The notes under the pieces were generated by a model, which saw only the letters and a list, made by a program, of their open reading frames with translations, made no database searches and was not told where the DNA came from. From Blastocatellia bacterium AA13 (GTDB lineage: Bacteria; Acidobacteriota; Blastocatellia; UBA7656), in NCBI GenBank assembly GCA_003222245.1, contig QHVH01000048.1, forward strand, positions 1 to 38,965: a stretch of DNA of 38,965 bases. The letters run 5' to 3'. Both the position numbers and the translations under genes were made by a program. This document shows, piece after piece, positions 6,437-17,083 of this stretch; position 1 is the first letter of the stretch; each line of letters opens with the position of its first letter.

Positions 6437-9400
6437 TTATAAATTCCGCCGGCGGCTTCCCCTTAAACCCACAGCGCTCCTTCTGTCGAGACCCCGTTTT
6501 TGTTGCGGCGAGTCGTTCGAAATAGTCTGAGAATTTCCGGACAGGTGCTTTGCCAGCGCGTGAACCGTCGGATACCTGAACAATTCCATGACAGTAAGCT
6601 CCGGATTGATCGCTCTCCGGAGCTTGCTGCAGACCTGCGCAAGCAGCAGAGAGTTACCGCCGTAGCTGAAGAAATCAGCATTCACGCTGATATTCTCTAC
6701 GCCCAACACCTCTTGCCATACAGAGGCGACCGCGCGCTCGAGAGAGTTTCCCGGCGGGATGAATTTTTCCTCCCTCCCCATGCGAATCTCATCAAGCTCG
6801 GGAAGCGCAGCCCTGTCGATCTTTCCGTTGGGGGCCGTCGGCATGCTGTCGAGGATCACGATCGCGCGCGGCATCATGTAATCAGGAAGCCTCTCGGCCA
6901 GAAAGGTCTCTATCTCCTCAGGCGTCAGGAAAGGGTTCGGGAGGTTTGGTTTTGATTCAAAGCTCCTGTTCTCGTTCACTCGAGTTTGAGTCTCGCGGCC
7001 GGAGCGGCGCGCATAAACATACGATAGCTCCGTGCCGGCGAGCACCTTATCCTGTAAGACGTTCATCTCGTAACCGTGGTGATTGAGCATTTCGGTTATC
7101 CGCGACAGATTCTCTTTTAGATCGACCTCCAGAACGATCTGATGGATGCGGGCCCAATGCTCGTCCCGGACTCCTCTCAGCACTTCCAGTTCGCTTTTCT
7201 CGACGTTGATTTTGAGGAGGTCGATGCGATCGATCTCGTTTTCGTCGATCACATCGGAAAGCGTTCGCAGTCTGACGGAAAATCTCTCCGGTTCAAACCT
7301 CTCATTCAGCAGCTCGTCTGAAGATTCGATGAGATCGGAGATTTCTATTCCGGCTGAGGCTGCTTGATTATCCATGAATCGCCTCACGACTTGTTTCTCG
7401 GTCTTTGGGTCCGCGTATAAGCCGGAGAAGAGTGTGAATCCAGAAAATGAGGTAAACTCGGCAACCCCTTCGCGACTTCCAAGGCCATAGTTGAACACGC
7501 GAGCATTTGGAGCGTAGATCGACGCGTTTATCTTCAACATCTCAAAGGCGCGCGGGTTCGGCTCAAACGCTAACACCGTCGCGGACGCGTGACGCTGGGT
7601 GACAAATAGAGTGAACAGCCCGATGTTGGCGCCGACATCCAGGACGACGCTACCCTCGCCGACACTCGTACCGAATCGAAGATATGCCTGAAGCTCGAAT
7701 ATCTCCCGGTAGATGTAATCGGTCTCATTTTTGTTGATGTGTACGATCGCGAGGTTATTGGGAAGGCTGTACCGCGGAAACCCGGCTATCGTACGTGCTC
7801 GTGCCCGATTCGCAACAACGTAGGCACATAGCTCGATTTCCTGCGACTGTTTATCTCGTCGTCCCGGCAGTACTATCGCCTGGCTAACGTCCGGGTGCGC
7901 GAGCAATTGATGCTCGATTTCTCTGGGTTCGATCCGGTAACCGTGCACCTTCACTTGATCGTCGCGCCGACCAAGGAACTCGATCGTTCCATCGGTCAGG
8001 TAACGCCCAGCATCGTGAGATCGGTACATACGGGCGCCGGATTCCGGTGAGAACGGATCTGGGATGAATTTCTCGGCTGTCGCGCCGGCGTGGCCATAAT
8101 AACCGCGGGCGACGCCGCGGCCTCCAATATGAATTTCGCCGCCGGCTCCGATCGGCACGGGTTCCAGGTCTTCAGACAAAATATACAATCGGGAATTGGC
8201 AAGCGGCCTTCCGATAGGCAGTGTGTTCGACTGCGTTTCACAAAACGGATTATCGCGAGCAAGAGTGGATACGCCTACCGTTGTCTCTGTAGGACCATAA
8301 TGATTCACAATAGACACCGACGTGAATGCCTCGCCGAGCGACCGCGCCCATTCCGCGTTCGACGCTTCGCCGCCCAGCACAAGCGTTGTACGAGGCATAA
8401 TAGTGCCGGGCTTCGCCGCCGCCTGAAGCGCTGCCAGATGGGATGGCACGATTTTCAAGTAATCGACGTAGTGGAGATCAAAATAATCTGCAAGCCCATC
8501 GGCATCGAGAAAGAGGTCTTCGGGAATGATATGCAGGCATCCGCCGGCGGCTAATGCCGGGAATAGCGCGGTATAACCCAGATCCGCGGATGGGGCTGCC
8601 AGAGCCGCGAATGAGGTTCCAGCACGCGGCTCGAGCTTCTCAATAATGGCTCGGACATAGCTCGTCAGGTTGCGTTGCTCGACGGCGACTCCTTTGGGAG
8701 ATCCGGTTGATCCGGACGTGTACATCAGATAGGCGACGGTCTCCGGAAGCGGCTTGAGGCCCGGGTTATCAGAGCGGTAATTCGCGATGCGCTGAGTAAT
8801 CGCATCCGCCCCGAGCAACGGTACTTCTCCATCAGCAAACCCTGCGACATCCTGTTCGCCTATGATGAACGAGGTCCTGGAATCATCCACGATCATCTTG
8901 AGCCGATCTCCCGGATTCCGCGGATCTAATGGCAGGTAGGCGACGCCGGCCTTCAGCGCCGCGAGCATCGCCGTGATCAGATCCGCCGAGCGGTTCAAAC
9001 AGAGAGCGATCGTTTGTTCCGGACCTAAACCGGCGCCGGCCAGATAATGAGCGAGTTGATTCGCTCTCTTATTGAGTTCCCTGTAGGTAAGGGCGAGGTC
9101 ACCGTGCACGAGCGCCACCGCATCCGGTGAACTTTCGACAACGGCCTCGAACAATTCGGCGAACGCGCAATCGTCGTAGCCCAGGCGCTCGGTGTCATTC
9201 CATTCATTAATCAATTGCGCGACATCCGCATCGCTCAAGAGCGAGACTTCGCGCAAGGGCTTTTCCGGCTGAGCCGTCAGCGCCTCGCTTAGCACGTTCA
9301 GATGATGAGCGAGCCGGTCGATTGTGCCGCGGTCGAATAAGTCGGTGTTGTATTCGATCACGCCGGTCATCGCTTCCGGCGCATCTTCGATGGAAAGGAA

Positions 9401-12400
9401 CAGATCGAATTTCGCGGTCCTCGATTCAATCTCGATCTGTTCGACGCGAAGTCCTCCCAGCGAATCGGGAATGCGCGACGGCGCTGATACCGCGAAGGCA
9501 ACTTGAAACAGAGGCGAGCGGCGAAGGTCTCTCCGCGGATGCAGGTCTTCCACGAGTTGTTCGAACGGAACCTCCTGATGAATATACGCCTCGATCGCGC
9601 GCTCCCTGGTCTGCCGCAAGAGATCGTTGAAACTATGGCTTCGCTCGATGCGCCCCCTTATCACGACCGTGTTCACAAAGAATCCTATGAGGTGTTCGAT
9701 CTCCGGCAGACCCCGGTTGGCCACGGGTACTCCAATGGAATAATCAGACTCGCCGCTGTACTTATGGAGCAACGCCTGGAAAGCCGCGAGGAAAGTCATA
9801 AATATGGTCGCGCCCTCGACTCGACAAAGTCTCCTGGCCGCGCGTTCAACCTCGGCGGGAATGTTGAACTTTATGGTCGAGCCGTTTGAGGTTTGCGTGA
9901 GCGGCCTCGGCCGGTCGATCGGCGCCTGGATCGAGTCGGCGGCGCCGGCCAGCATTCGCCTCCAGTAGTCTTTCTCTTTTTCAAGCCTTTCGCCCTGAAT
10001 CCATTCGCGCTGCCACGCCGCATAGTCCGCGTACTGGATCTTCAGTTCAGGCAATGCGACGGCGCCGGATGACGACGGCTCGTCATACAATGCCGACAGC
10101 TCGCGAAAGAAAAGATCGATCGAGGCGCCATCGGAAACAATGTGGTGCATTGAAAGCACCAGCAGGTGGTCCGTTTCATCCAGCCTGATCAAGAGCCCGC
10201 CGAGCAGCGTTGGCTTAGTGAGATCAAAGACATTCAGCGCAAACTGGGATGCTCGCTCAAGAGCCAACGTCCAGGCGTCTTCCATACCCTTGGCGGCCTC
10301 TATTGTGATTCTTTCGAGTTTGAATACGGCGTCGGGATGAATCACCTGGGTTGGTTGGCCGTCGACCTCCTGGAAAGACGTTCGGAGTATTTCGTGTCGC
10401 GATACTATACGGTTAATCGCCCGCTCGAGAATATCGTCATCGAGCGCTCCGACAATTCGAACCGCGCCGGATATGTTATACGCGGCGCTTGCCGGGGCCA
10501 GCGTGTTCAGGAACCAGAGCCGTGTTTGCGCGAACGACAGCGGTATCGCTCCGGTGCGATCGAGCCGAGAAATAACGGCTGTCTCCGCGGGCTTGCCGCC
10601 TCTGATCTCATCTTCAATACACAAAGCCAGCCCCGCGACTGTCGGCGAATCAAAAATCTTTCTGAGCGGCAAATCGATATTGAACGCCGATCGTAATCTA
10701 GAAATTACTTTGGCGGCGGTCAGCGAATTGCCGCCCTCGTCAAAGAAACTCTGGTCCAGCGCGATCCGGTCAATTCTGAGCGCGGAGCAAAGGACCTCGG
10801 CTACGACTTCCTCGACTAAATTGCTAAATGGTTCAGCCGGACCGTCCGGAGCGCTGTGCTCGTCCTGAGGTGCCGGCAGGCGGCGACGGTCTATCTTTCC
10901 GCTTCCCGTCAGCGGCATCGCTTCGAGCTGAACAAAGGCGGCCGGGAACATGTATGCCGGGAGTCGCTGCTTTAGGAGAGCCTTCAACGCCGCGAGATCC
11001 GGTTGGCTGTCCTCCCCGGCGACAAAGTAGGCGACCAATTGTTTTTCACGCGGCCCGATCTCGCGCGCGACAACAACCGCTTGCTTGATCCAACCGGCCT
11101 CGCGCATCGTCATTTCGATTTCACCGGGCTCGACGCGATAACCGCGAATCTTCAACTGATGATCCGAGCGGCCGAGAAACTCGATAGTTCCGTCCGGCAG
11201 ATAACGAGCCCGATCGCCCGAAGAGTAGAGCAGCGAGCCTGATCTTTCGCCAAAGGGATCAGGGATGAAGCGCTCGGCGGTCATCGCAGGCTGATCCAAA
11301 TATCCCCGGGCTAACCCGCCGCCTCCTATGTATATTTCGCCGATAACACCTAATGGAACCGGACGCATCGTTTTGTCGAACAAGTAGACGCTGGTGTTGT
11401 CGATTGCCGTGCCGATCGAGGGCGCCTCGGGCCAGAGGCCGCAATCGTCAGGCATCGTGTAAGCAGTAGCCGCGTGCGTTTCGGACGGCCCGTAGTGATT
11501 GAACAATCTGCAAGCCGGGAGGCCCGCGAACAGCGCAGAGACCTGAGGGGTGATTTTCAACTGCTCGCCGGCGGTAATGATCTCCCGCAACGCGATCGGC
11601 GCCGGGCAACTCTCGGCCGCCGCTTCCGATAGTTGATGCAGCGCGACAACCGGCACGAAAAGGCGTTCGACTTGTTCGCTTAGAATCGTCGCGAGCAGCC
11701 GCGATGTGTCCTTCCTGTGGTCGTCGGAGATCAACAGCAGTGTTCCACCGGTGCTCAAGGTAGAAAATATTTCCTGGAAGGAAACGTCAAAGCTCAACGA
11801 TGCGAATTGCAACGTTCTGCCGCCGATTGATTGTTCTGAGCTGTTGCACTGCCAACTGACCATCTTCACCGCGGAACGGTGGCTCATCGCGACGCCCTTG
11901 GGCCTCCCCGTGGAGCCCGATGTATGGACCACGTAGGCGAGGTTGTCGGGCGTTGGTTTCGAGTTCGCGGCATCACCGAACGGTTCCACGCAGTCGAGTG
12001 TGATATCGAAAACCCGGGCATTATGAGCGGGCAGAGAACTCGCTAGATCGGGCTGGGCGATAAGTACATCGAGTCCTCCTATCATCCACGCGAGCTGGCT
12101 AGCCGGATAAGACGGGTCAAGCGGCACATAGGCCGCTCCTGCCTTCAATGCGGCTATGACAGCCGTTATCATCTCAATCGACCGGTCCACACATATTCCG
12201 GCCAGAGCATCAGGACCGGCTCCGGCGGCGCGCAGCTTCGCGGCAAATTGTTCGGCGCGCACATTGAGACATTCGTAGCTGACGTGATGGCTTTCGAATA
12301 CGAGCGAAATCGCGTCCGGCGCGGATTCTGCCTGGCGTTCGAATAATTCGTGGACGCAGGCGTCTCGTTGGAACTCACAGGCAGTGTCATTGAACTCATA

Positions 12401-15400
12401 GAGTAATTGCGTCAATTCCGCGTGGGTCAGCACCGGCAGCTCGGAGATGGCGAGGCTGGAATTATCCTTGATCGCGCTCAAGAGCACTTCAAAATGAGTA
12501 AAGAAACGCGAGATGGTGGCTTCGTCGAAGAGATCGGTGTTGTATTCGATGGCCGCCTGCAAAGCGCCTTTGTCCTCCATCATCGACAGGCTCAGATCGA
12601 AGTGCGCCTTCCCTGCGTCGAGCGCCAGTGGAGCGGCCGAAATACCGGGAAGATCGAGATCGCGTTGCGGCGCATTTTGCAGGACGAATAAAACTTGAAA
12701 CAGCGGAGAATCCCTGAGATCCCGCACCGGTTGAAGCGCGTCCACCAGCATCTCAAACGGGAGGTCTTGATGAGCGTATGCTTCGAGCATCGTTTCCCGG
12801 ACTTGTCCGAGCAGTTTTCGAAACGATGGACGTTCGTCAAACTGAGCGCGCAGTACCAGCGTATTGGCGAAAAAGCCGATGAGACTCTCGATCTCCTCTC
12901 TCGTGCGATTAGAGATAGGCGATCCGACGCAGATGTCGTCCTGTCCGCTGTAACGGTGAAGCAGCGTTTGGAATGCCGCCAGGAGAACCATGAACATGGT
13001 CGCTGATTCACGCCTGGCCAAAGAATGAAGATCGAGTGTCAGCGACTCGGATAGCTCGAAATAATGCGTGGCCCCATTAAACGTTTGAACGGCCTGACGC
13101 GGCCTGTCGAATTGCATTTCGAGAACGGGCGGAGCGCCCGCCAGTTTCCCGCGCCAATAGTCGAGTTGGCTCGTCAGCGCGTCATCCTTCAAAGAGCGGC
13201 GGTGCCAAAGCGCGAAGTCCGCGTATTGAATCGGCGGATCACTTAACGATGATGGATTCCCGGCTGCGAATGCTCCGTACAATGCTCCGATCTCCTCGGT
13301 CAATACACCCATCGACCAGCCGTCGCTCACGATGTGGTGGAGGAAGGCGATGAGAGCCTGATCCAACGGACCGGCTCTGAACAGATTCACTCTCAACAGC
13401 GGTCCTCGCTGAAGGTCAAATACCCTGGAAGCTTCTTGCCGGGCGAGCCTCAAGATCTCGCGCTCTCTCTCTGTCTCCGCAAGCCCACTTACATCGACGA
13501 TGCGCACCGTCGTCAATCCGAAGGGATGCGTTACCTGAACCGGCTCACCATCGTGAACCTCGAAGGTAGTCCGCAGAGACTCGTGCCGCCTGACAATCTC
13601 GCTAACAGCTTCTTCAAGCGCGGAAATCGAGAGCGGCCCGATTAGATGCAATCCGGCAACACTGTTGTAAACAGCGCGGTCGTGTTCGAGTTGGTCAAGA
13701 AACCACAGGCGCTCCTGCGCGTGCGACAGAGCGACGAATGGCCCACGCTCGGTTTTCGCAATCGGCGCTATTACCGGGCTGACGCCTCCCGAGATTTCGC
13801 TCCGAATTACTTGAGAGAGTTCAGACAAGATCGGATGTTCGAATAGTGCGCGAATTGGAAGCTCGACCCGAAACGTATCGCGAATCCTCGATACCACCTG
13901 GGTCGCCAGCAGAGAATGACCGCCTTGCTCGAAAAACTGCGCATCTCTGCTCACGCGGTCCGCTCCCAACACGCAACGCCAGATATCAGCCAGAAGCTCT
14001 TCCACCGCATCCTGGGGCGGGCGAAACTCATTGGTGAGTACGGCCGACGCGTCCGGGAGCGGCAACGCCTTGCGGTTCACCTTGCCGTTCGGTGTTAGAG
14101 GCAGCCCTTTGAGCTGAACGAAGTATGCGGGCGTCATAAAGGCGGGCAGCATCTTTTTGAGGAACGACCTGAGAACCGCCGGCGACACGTCATCGCCATC
14201 CGCGGCTACGATGTACGCGACCAGTTGCTTGTCGTCTCGTCCGATGCCTTCCCGGGCCAGGACAATACACTCGCGGACACTTTCATGTTGCGCGAGAGCT
14301 GCTTCGATTTCGCCAAGTTCTATTCGGAAACCTCTGATCTTGACCTGATGATCGATCCGGCCGAGGAACTCGATGTTGCCGTCAGCGAGGAAACGACAAA
14401 GGTCTCCGCTCCTGTACATTCGCGCGCCCTCGCGCTTGCTGACCATATCGGGTAAGAATTTCTCCGCTGTCAAATCGGGGCGGCCAACGTACCCGAAAGC
14501 GACTCCGTCACCTGATATGCATAGTTCACCTGAAACGCCGATCGGAACCGGAGACAATTGCGCGTCAAGAATGTATTCGCGAATGTTCGAGATAGGACGG
14601 CCTATCGGTACCGAGGTACGGTTCCAGGATGGCAGGCATAGCCAGTCCATGCATCCCATCGACGTTTCAGTCGGACCGTAGAAGTTGTGAAGCTCGGCGC
14701 GCGAAAGTCGCAAGAAGTCTTCCATCGTTTCGACCGGAAGAGCCTCGCCTCCCGGGAAGACCAGTTCGAGGCACCGCAAGTCCGCGAAGCCCGGCTCCTG
14801 GATGAAGGGCCTGAGCATTGAAGGCACAAAATGGCAGCTCGTCACCTGTAGCCTCGACATTGCACTAACGAGGTAAGCGCTGTCCTGCTCGCCGCCGGGA
14901 ACGACCATGACGACGGTTGAGCCCGTGACAAGGGGCCAGAAGATTTCCCAAACCGATGCGTCGAAGCTAAGAGAGGCCTTCATCAAAAGACGGTCGCGCG
15001 CGCCAAACTGAAATTTCTCCTGCAACCACGAGATACAATTCAGCGGTCCTTTATGAGGGACCGCCGTCCCCTTCGGCTTTCCGGTTGAACCCGAAGTGTA
15101 GATGATGTAGATGGGGTCTTCGGTAGTGACGCCGCAATTCGGGTTCTCATCATCTTCAAGAAAGATTTCACCGGCAACATCGTCCAGATTAATGACGTTC
15201 ACGACGTTATCGGCAGTTTCCGGCAGGCGACTGATCTGTTCTCGCCCGGCGATGACCCATCCGGCGCCGGAGTCGGAGATCATGTAGCCGAGCCGCTCTT
15301 GTGGGTAGTTCGGATCAAGTGGAAGATAAGCCCCTCCCGCCTTCATTATTCCCAGCAACGCCACGGCCATTTCGAGCGATCGCTCCAGGCACACTCCAAC

Positions 15401-17083
15401 ATATCGATCGACGCGGACGCGGCGTTTGATCAGGTGACGAGCAAGACGGTTGGCGCGCCGATTGAGATCCAGGTAGGTCAGTTGCGCGTCTTCGAATGCG
15501 ATCGCCACCGCGTCCGGTCTCAGTTCGGCTTGATGCTCGAATGAGCTATGTATGCACCGGTCGGCGGGATAGTCGGCATCGGTATCATTCCATTCTTGCA
15601 GAAGCTGATGCGTCTCCGGCGCGGCCAAAAGCGGTAACGAGGAAATTCTCCCTTCAGCTCCGGAGGCAATTGCATCAAGCAAAACATTGAAGTGACCCAT
15701 CATCCGCTCTATCGTCTCAGGGTCGAAGAGATCGCCGCGGTACTCGATGCTCGCCGTCAGACCGCCGGTAGAATCAACGATGGAAAGGATGAGATCGAAC
15801 TTTGAGGTTCCCGTCTGTGCCGCCAGAGGAGCGGCAACCAGCCCCGGCATGGCAATCGCCGACGGAAGTCCCTGCTCCAGAGAAAAAGTGACATTGAAGA
15901 GACTCGACCGGCTCAGGTCTCGCTCGGGTTGCAGCGTTTCCACCACGACCTCGAAAGGCACGGCCTGATTTGCATACGCGGCCAACGCTGTTTCTCTGAC
16001 ACGGCCAAGAAGCCGCGGGAACTGCATGCCGGCTGAAAGACCGGCCCTGATGGCGAGCATGTTTACGAAGAAGCCGATCAATCCATGGGTCTCCACCCGA
16101 TCGCGGCTGGCTATAGGCGTGCCGATTACGAAGTCTTCCTGTCCCGTATATCGAAAAATCAGAACTTCATAAGCCGCCAGCAAGAGCATGAAGAGCGTCA
16201 GCCCTCGCTGGCGCGCGACATTCTTCAGAGCCTCGCTCAAATAGGCTGGGTAATCTCGAGTGATCGTACCGCCGCTATAACTCAGCACCGCGGGCCGCGG
16301 ATGGTCGGCCGGCAACTCGATTGATGCAGGCGCGCCCGCGAGCGCGGTTTTCCAAAACTCAATCCCCTGCTCCAATGTTTCATCCCGCAACCACTCTCGC
16401 TGCCAGATTGCAATATCAGAATATTGGATGGCGGGTTCCTCGAGACCGGACGGAAAGCCGCCCACAAATCCGGCATACAGCGCCGTCAGTTCGTTTAGAA
16501 AAATCGAAAGCGACCATTCGTCCGAGATGATGTGGTGCATCGTGATCAGGAGAAAGGACTCACGACCGGAGGAGCGGATTAGCAAGCTCCGAAACAGCGG
16601 CGCCTTGCAAAGATCGAATGGCCTCCTGGCTTCATCCATGGCCAGCCGTTGAATGAGATCGAGCCGCTGTGATTCATGCAGATCTGAAACATCGGCTACC
16701 CTTAGAAAATAGCGCGAGCTTTCCAGGTAGATGGATTCCACTTGTTCGATGACTTGTTGGCCGGCTCCATCGACGTTCTCGAAGCAGGTCCGAAGCGACT
16801 CCTGACGGCGCACGATTTCCAACAACGCGCCGGCCAATGCATCGACTGACAAAGCGCCTTCAATCCGCAATCCGCCGGGCATGTTGTAGGCGGCAGTACC
16901 CGGCTCCATCTGCTCGAAAAACCACAATCGCGCCTGGCCAAACGAGAGAGGCGCCTTGATCTGACTGTTCCTCTTTATCGCCGACGCGCTTGCTGATTCC
17001 GACACGCCTTCTTCTTCGAGCAAAAGCTCGAAGAGATCGCGATCCGACGAAAATAAATCAAACGACCCTGGCGAGTTCTTCAT
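6437..17083 (-). CDS. Three-module NRPS with FkbM methyltransferase inside the last A domain; no thioesterase
   Basis: 3548 residues: C(45-475)-A(505-1000)-PCP(~1054)-C(1110-1540)-A(1570-2060)-PCP(~2118)-C(2165-2595)-A(2640-3460, interrupted)-PCP(~3474). The condensation motifs are HHIISDE, HHIVSDG and HHIVSDG, all with the catalytic second His. The first 40 residues resemble a docking segment. Pockets aligned by eye to PheA of GrsA are: A1 D-A-W-H-F-G-F-M-G-K (not assigned, faintly Gln-like); A2 D-V-Q-F-I-A-H-A-A-K (close to Pro, D-V-Q-F-I-A-H-V-V-K); A3 D-L-T-K-V-G-H-V-G-K (one change from Asp, D-L-T-K-V-G-H-I-G-K). An FkbM-family methyltransferase (about residues 3090-3365; VVLDVGANIGLF, then LLKINVEKSELEVL) is inserted between core motifs A8 and A9 of the Asp-type A domain. 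The protein ends with a PCP and a basic tail, with no TE, reductase or terminal C. The ATG overlaps the upstream NRPS stop by four bases (ATGA). Confidence 0.97.
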   Translation of the reverse strand: MKNSPGSFDLFSSDRDLFELLLEEEGVSESASASAIKRNSQIKAPLSFGQARLWFFEQMEPGTAAYNMPGGLRIEGALSVDALAGALLEIVRRQESLRTCFENVDGAGQQVIEQVESIYLESSRYFLRVADVSDLHESQRLDLIQRLAMDEARRPFDLCKAPLFRSLLIRSSGRESFLLITMHHIISDEWSLSIFLNELTALYAGFVGGFPSGLEEPAIQYSDIAIWQREWLRDETLEQGIEFWKTALAGAPASIELPADHPRPAVLSYSGGTITRDYPAYLSEALKNVARQRGLTLFMLLLAAYEVLIFRYTGQEDFVIGTPIASRDRVETHGLIGFFVNMLAIRAGLSAGMQFPRLLGRVRETALAAYANQAVPFEVVVETLQPERDLSRSSLFNVTFSLEQGLPSAIAMPGLVAAPLAAQTGTSKFDLILSIVDSTGGLTASIEYRGDLFDPETIERMMGHFNVLLDAIASGAEGRISSLPLLAAPETHQLLQEWNDTDADYPADRCIHSSFEHQAELRPDAVAIAFEDAQLTYLDLNRRANRLARHLIKRRVRVDRYVGVCLERSLEMAVALLGIMKAGGAYLPLDPNYPQERLGYMISDSGAGWVIAGREQISRLPETADNVVNVINLDDVAGEIFLEDDENPNCGVTTEDPIYIIYTSGSTGKPKGTAVPHKGPLNCISWLQEKFQFGARDRLLMKASLSFDASVWEIFWPLVTGSTVVMVVPGGEQDSAYLVSAMSRLQVTSCHFVPSMLRPFIQEPGFADLRCLELVFPGGEALPVETMEDFLRLSRAELHNFYGPTETSMGCMDWLCLPSWNRTSVPIGRPISNIREYILDAQLSPVPIGVSGELCISGDGVAFGYVGRPDLTAEKFLPDMVSKREGARMYRSGDLCRFLADGNIEFLGRIDHQVKIRGFRIELGEIEAALAQHESVRECIVLAREGIGRDDKQLVAYIVAADGDDVSPAVLRSFLKKMLPAFMTPAYFVQLKGLPLTPNGKVNRKALPLPDASAVLTNEFRPPQDAVEELLADIWRCVLGADRVSRDAQFFEQGGHSLLATQVVSRIRDTFRVELPIRALFEHPILSELSQVIRSEISGGVSPVIAPIAKTERGPFVALSHAQERLWFLDQLEHDRAVYNSVAGLHLIGPLSISALEEAVSEIVRRHESLRTTFEVHDGEPVQVTHPFGLTTVRIVDVSGLAETEREREILRLARQEASRVFDLQRGPLLRVNLFRAGPLDQALIAFLHHIVSDGWSMGVLTEEIGALYGAFAAGNPSSLSDPPIQYADFALWHRRSLKDDALTSQLDYWRGKLAGAPPVLEMQFDRPRQAVQTFNGATHYFELSESLTLDLHSLARRESATMFMVLLAAFQTLLHRYSGQDDICVGSPISNRTREEIESLIGFFANTLVLRAQFDERPSFRKLLGQVRETMLEAYAHQDLPFEMLVDALQPVRDLRDSPLFQVLFVLQNAPQRDLDLPGISAAPLALDAGKAHFDLSLSMMEDKGALQAAIEYNTDLFDEATISRFFTHFEVLLSAIKDNSSLAISELPVLTHAELTQLLYEFNDTACEFQRDACVHELFERQAESAPDAISLVFESHHVSYECLNVRAEQFAAKLRAAGAGPDALAGICVDRSIEMITAVIAALKAGAAYVPLDPSYPASQLAWMIGGLDVLIAQPDLASSLPAHNARVFDITLDCVEPFGDAANSKPTPDNLAYVVHTSGSTGRPKGVAMSHRSAVKMVSWQCNSSEQSIGGRTLQFASLSFDVSFQEIFSTLSTGGTLLLISDDHRKDTSRLLATILSEQVERLFVPVVALHQLSEAAAESCPAPIALREIITAGEQLKITPQVSALFAGLPACRLFNHYGPSETHAATAYTMPDDCGLWPEAPSIGTAIDNTSVYLFDKTMRPVPLGVIGEIYIGGGGLARGYLDQPAMTAERFIPDPFGERSGSLLYSSGDRARYLPDGTIEFLGRSDHQLKIRGYRVEPGEIEMTMREAGWIKQAVVVAREIGPREKQLVAYFVAGEDSQPDLAALKALLKQRLPAYMFPAAFVQLEAMPLTGSGKIDRRRLPAPQDEHSAPDGPAEPFSNLVEEVVAEVLCSALRIDRIALDQSFFDEGGNSLTAAKVISRLRSAFNIDLPLRKIFDSPTVAGLALCIEDEIRGGKPAETAVISRLDRTGAIPLSFAQTRLWFLNTLAPASAAYNISGAVRIVGALDDDILERAINRIVSRHEILRTSFQEVDGQPTQVIHPDAVFKLERITIEAAKGMEDAWTLALERASQFALNVFDLTKPTLLGGLLIRLDETDHLLVLSMHHIVSDGASIDLFFRELSALYDEPSSSGAVALPELKIQYADYAAWQREWIQGERLEKEKDYWRRMLAGAADSIQAPIDRPRPLTQTSNGSTIKFNIPAEVERAARRLCRVEGATIFMTFLAAFQALLHKYSGESDYSIGVPVANRGLPEIEHLIGFFVNTVVIRGRIERSHSFNDLLRQTRERAIEAYIHQEVPFEQLVEDLHPRRDLRRSPLFQVAFAVSAPSRIPDSLGGLRVEQIEIESRTAKFDLFLSIEDAPEAMTGVIEYNTDLFDRGTIDRLAHHLNVLSEALTAQPEKPLREVSLLSDADVAQLINEWNDTERLGYDDCAFAELFEAVVESSPDAVALVHGDLALTYRELNKRANQLAHYLAGAGLGPEQTIALCLNRSADLITAMLAALKAGVAYLPLDPRNPGDRLKMIVDDSRTSFIIGEQDVAGFADGEVPLLGADAITQRIANYRSDNPGLKPLPETVAYLMYTSGSTGSPKGVAVEQRNLTSYVRAIIEKLEPRAGTSFAALAAPSADLGYTALFPALAAGGCLHIIPEDLFLDADGLADYFDLHYVDYLKIVPSHLAALQAAAKPGTIMPRTTLVLGGEASNAEWARSLGEAFTSVSIVNHYGPTETTVGVSTLARDNPFCETQSNTLPIGRPLANSRLYILSEDLEPVPIGAGGEIHIGGRGVARGYYGHAGATAEKFIPDPFSPESGARMYRSHDAGRYLTDGTIEFLGRRDDQVKVHGYRIEPREIEHQLLAHPDVSQAIVLPGRRDKQSQEIELCAYVVANRARARTIAGFPRYSLPNNLAIVHINKNETDYIYREIFELQAYLRFGTSVGEGSVVLDVGANIGLFTLFVTQRHASATVLAFEPNPRAFEMLKINASIYAPNARVFNYGLGSREGVAEFTSFSGFTLFSGLYADPKTEKQVVRRFMDNQAASAGIEISDLIESSDELLNERFEPERFSVRLRTLSDVIDENEIDRIDLLKINVEKSELEVLRGVRDEHWARIHQIVLEVDLKENLSRITEMLNHHGYEMNVLQDKVLAGTELSYVYARRSGRETQTRVNENRSFESKPNLPNPFLTPEEIETFLAERLPDYMMPRAIVILDSMPTAPNGKIDRAALPELDEIRMGREEKFIPPGNSLERAVASVWQEVLGVENISVNADFFSYGGNSLLLAQVCSKLRRAINPELTVMELFRYPTVHALAKHLSGNSQTISNDSPQQKRGLDRRSAVGLRGSRRRNL
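6985..7800 (-). other. FkbM-type methyltransferase domain embedded in an A domain
   Basis: Within the last A domain, the sequence between the A8 motif (QVKVHGYRIEPREIE) and A9 (LPDYMMP) is enlarged by about 275 residues. The insert has a SAM-binding motif I (VLDVGANIGLF), FEPNPRAFEML as the acidic second strand, and IDLLKINVEKSELEVLRG, the FkbM-family signature. FkbM proteins are O-methyltransferases in characterised cases. The host A domain has an Asp-like pocket, so an O-methylated aspartate residue is the simplest prediction. The boundaries are approximate. Confidence 0.85.

Noticed and set aside
8100-8500. Loss of the key Asp (position 235) in the last A domain
   Set aside because: A first alignment was off by one. 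Correct alignment on the following FPAL-GG segment gives Asp at 235 and a nearly complete Asp-type code.
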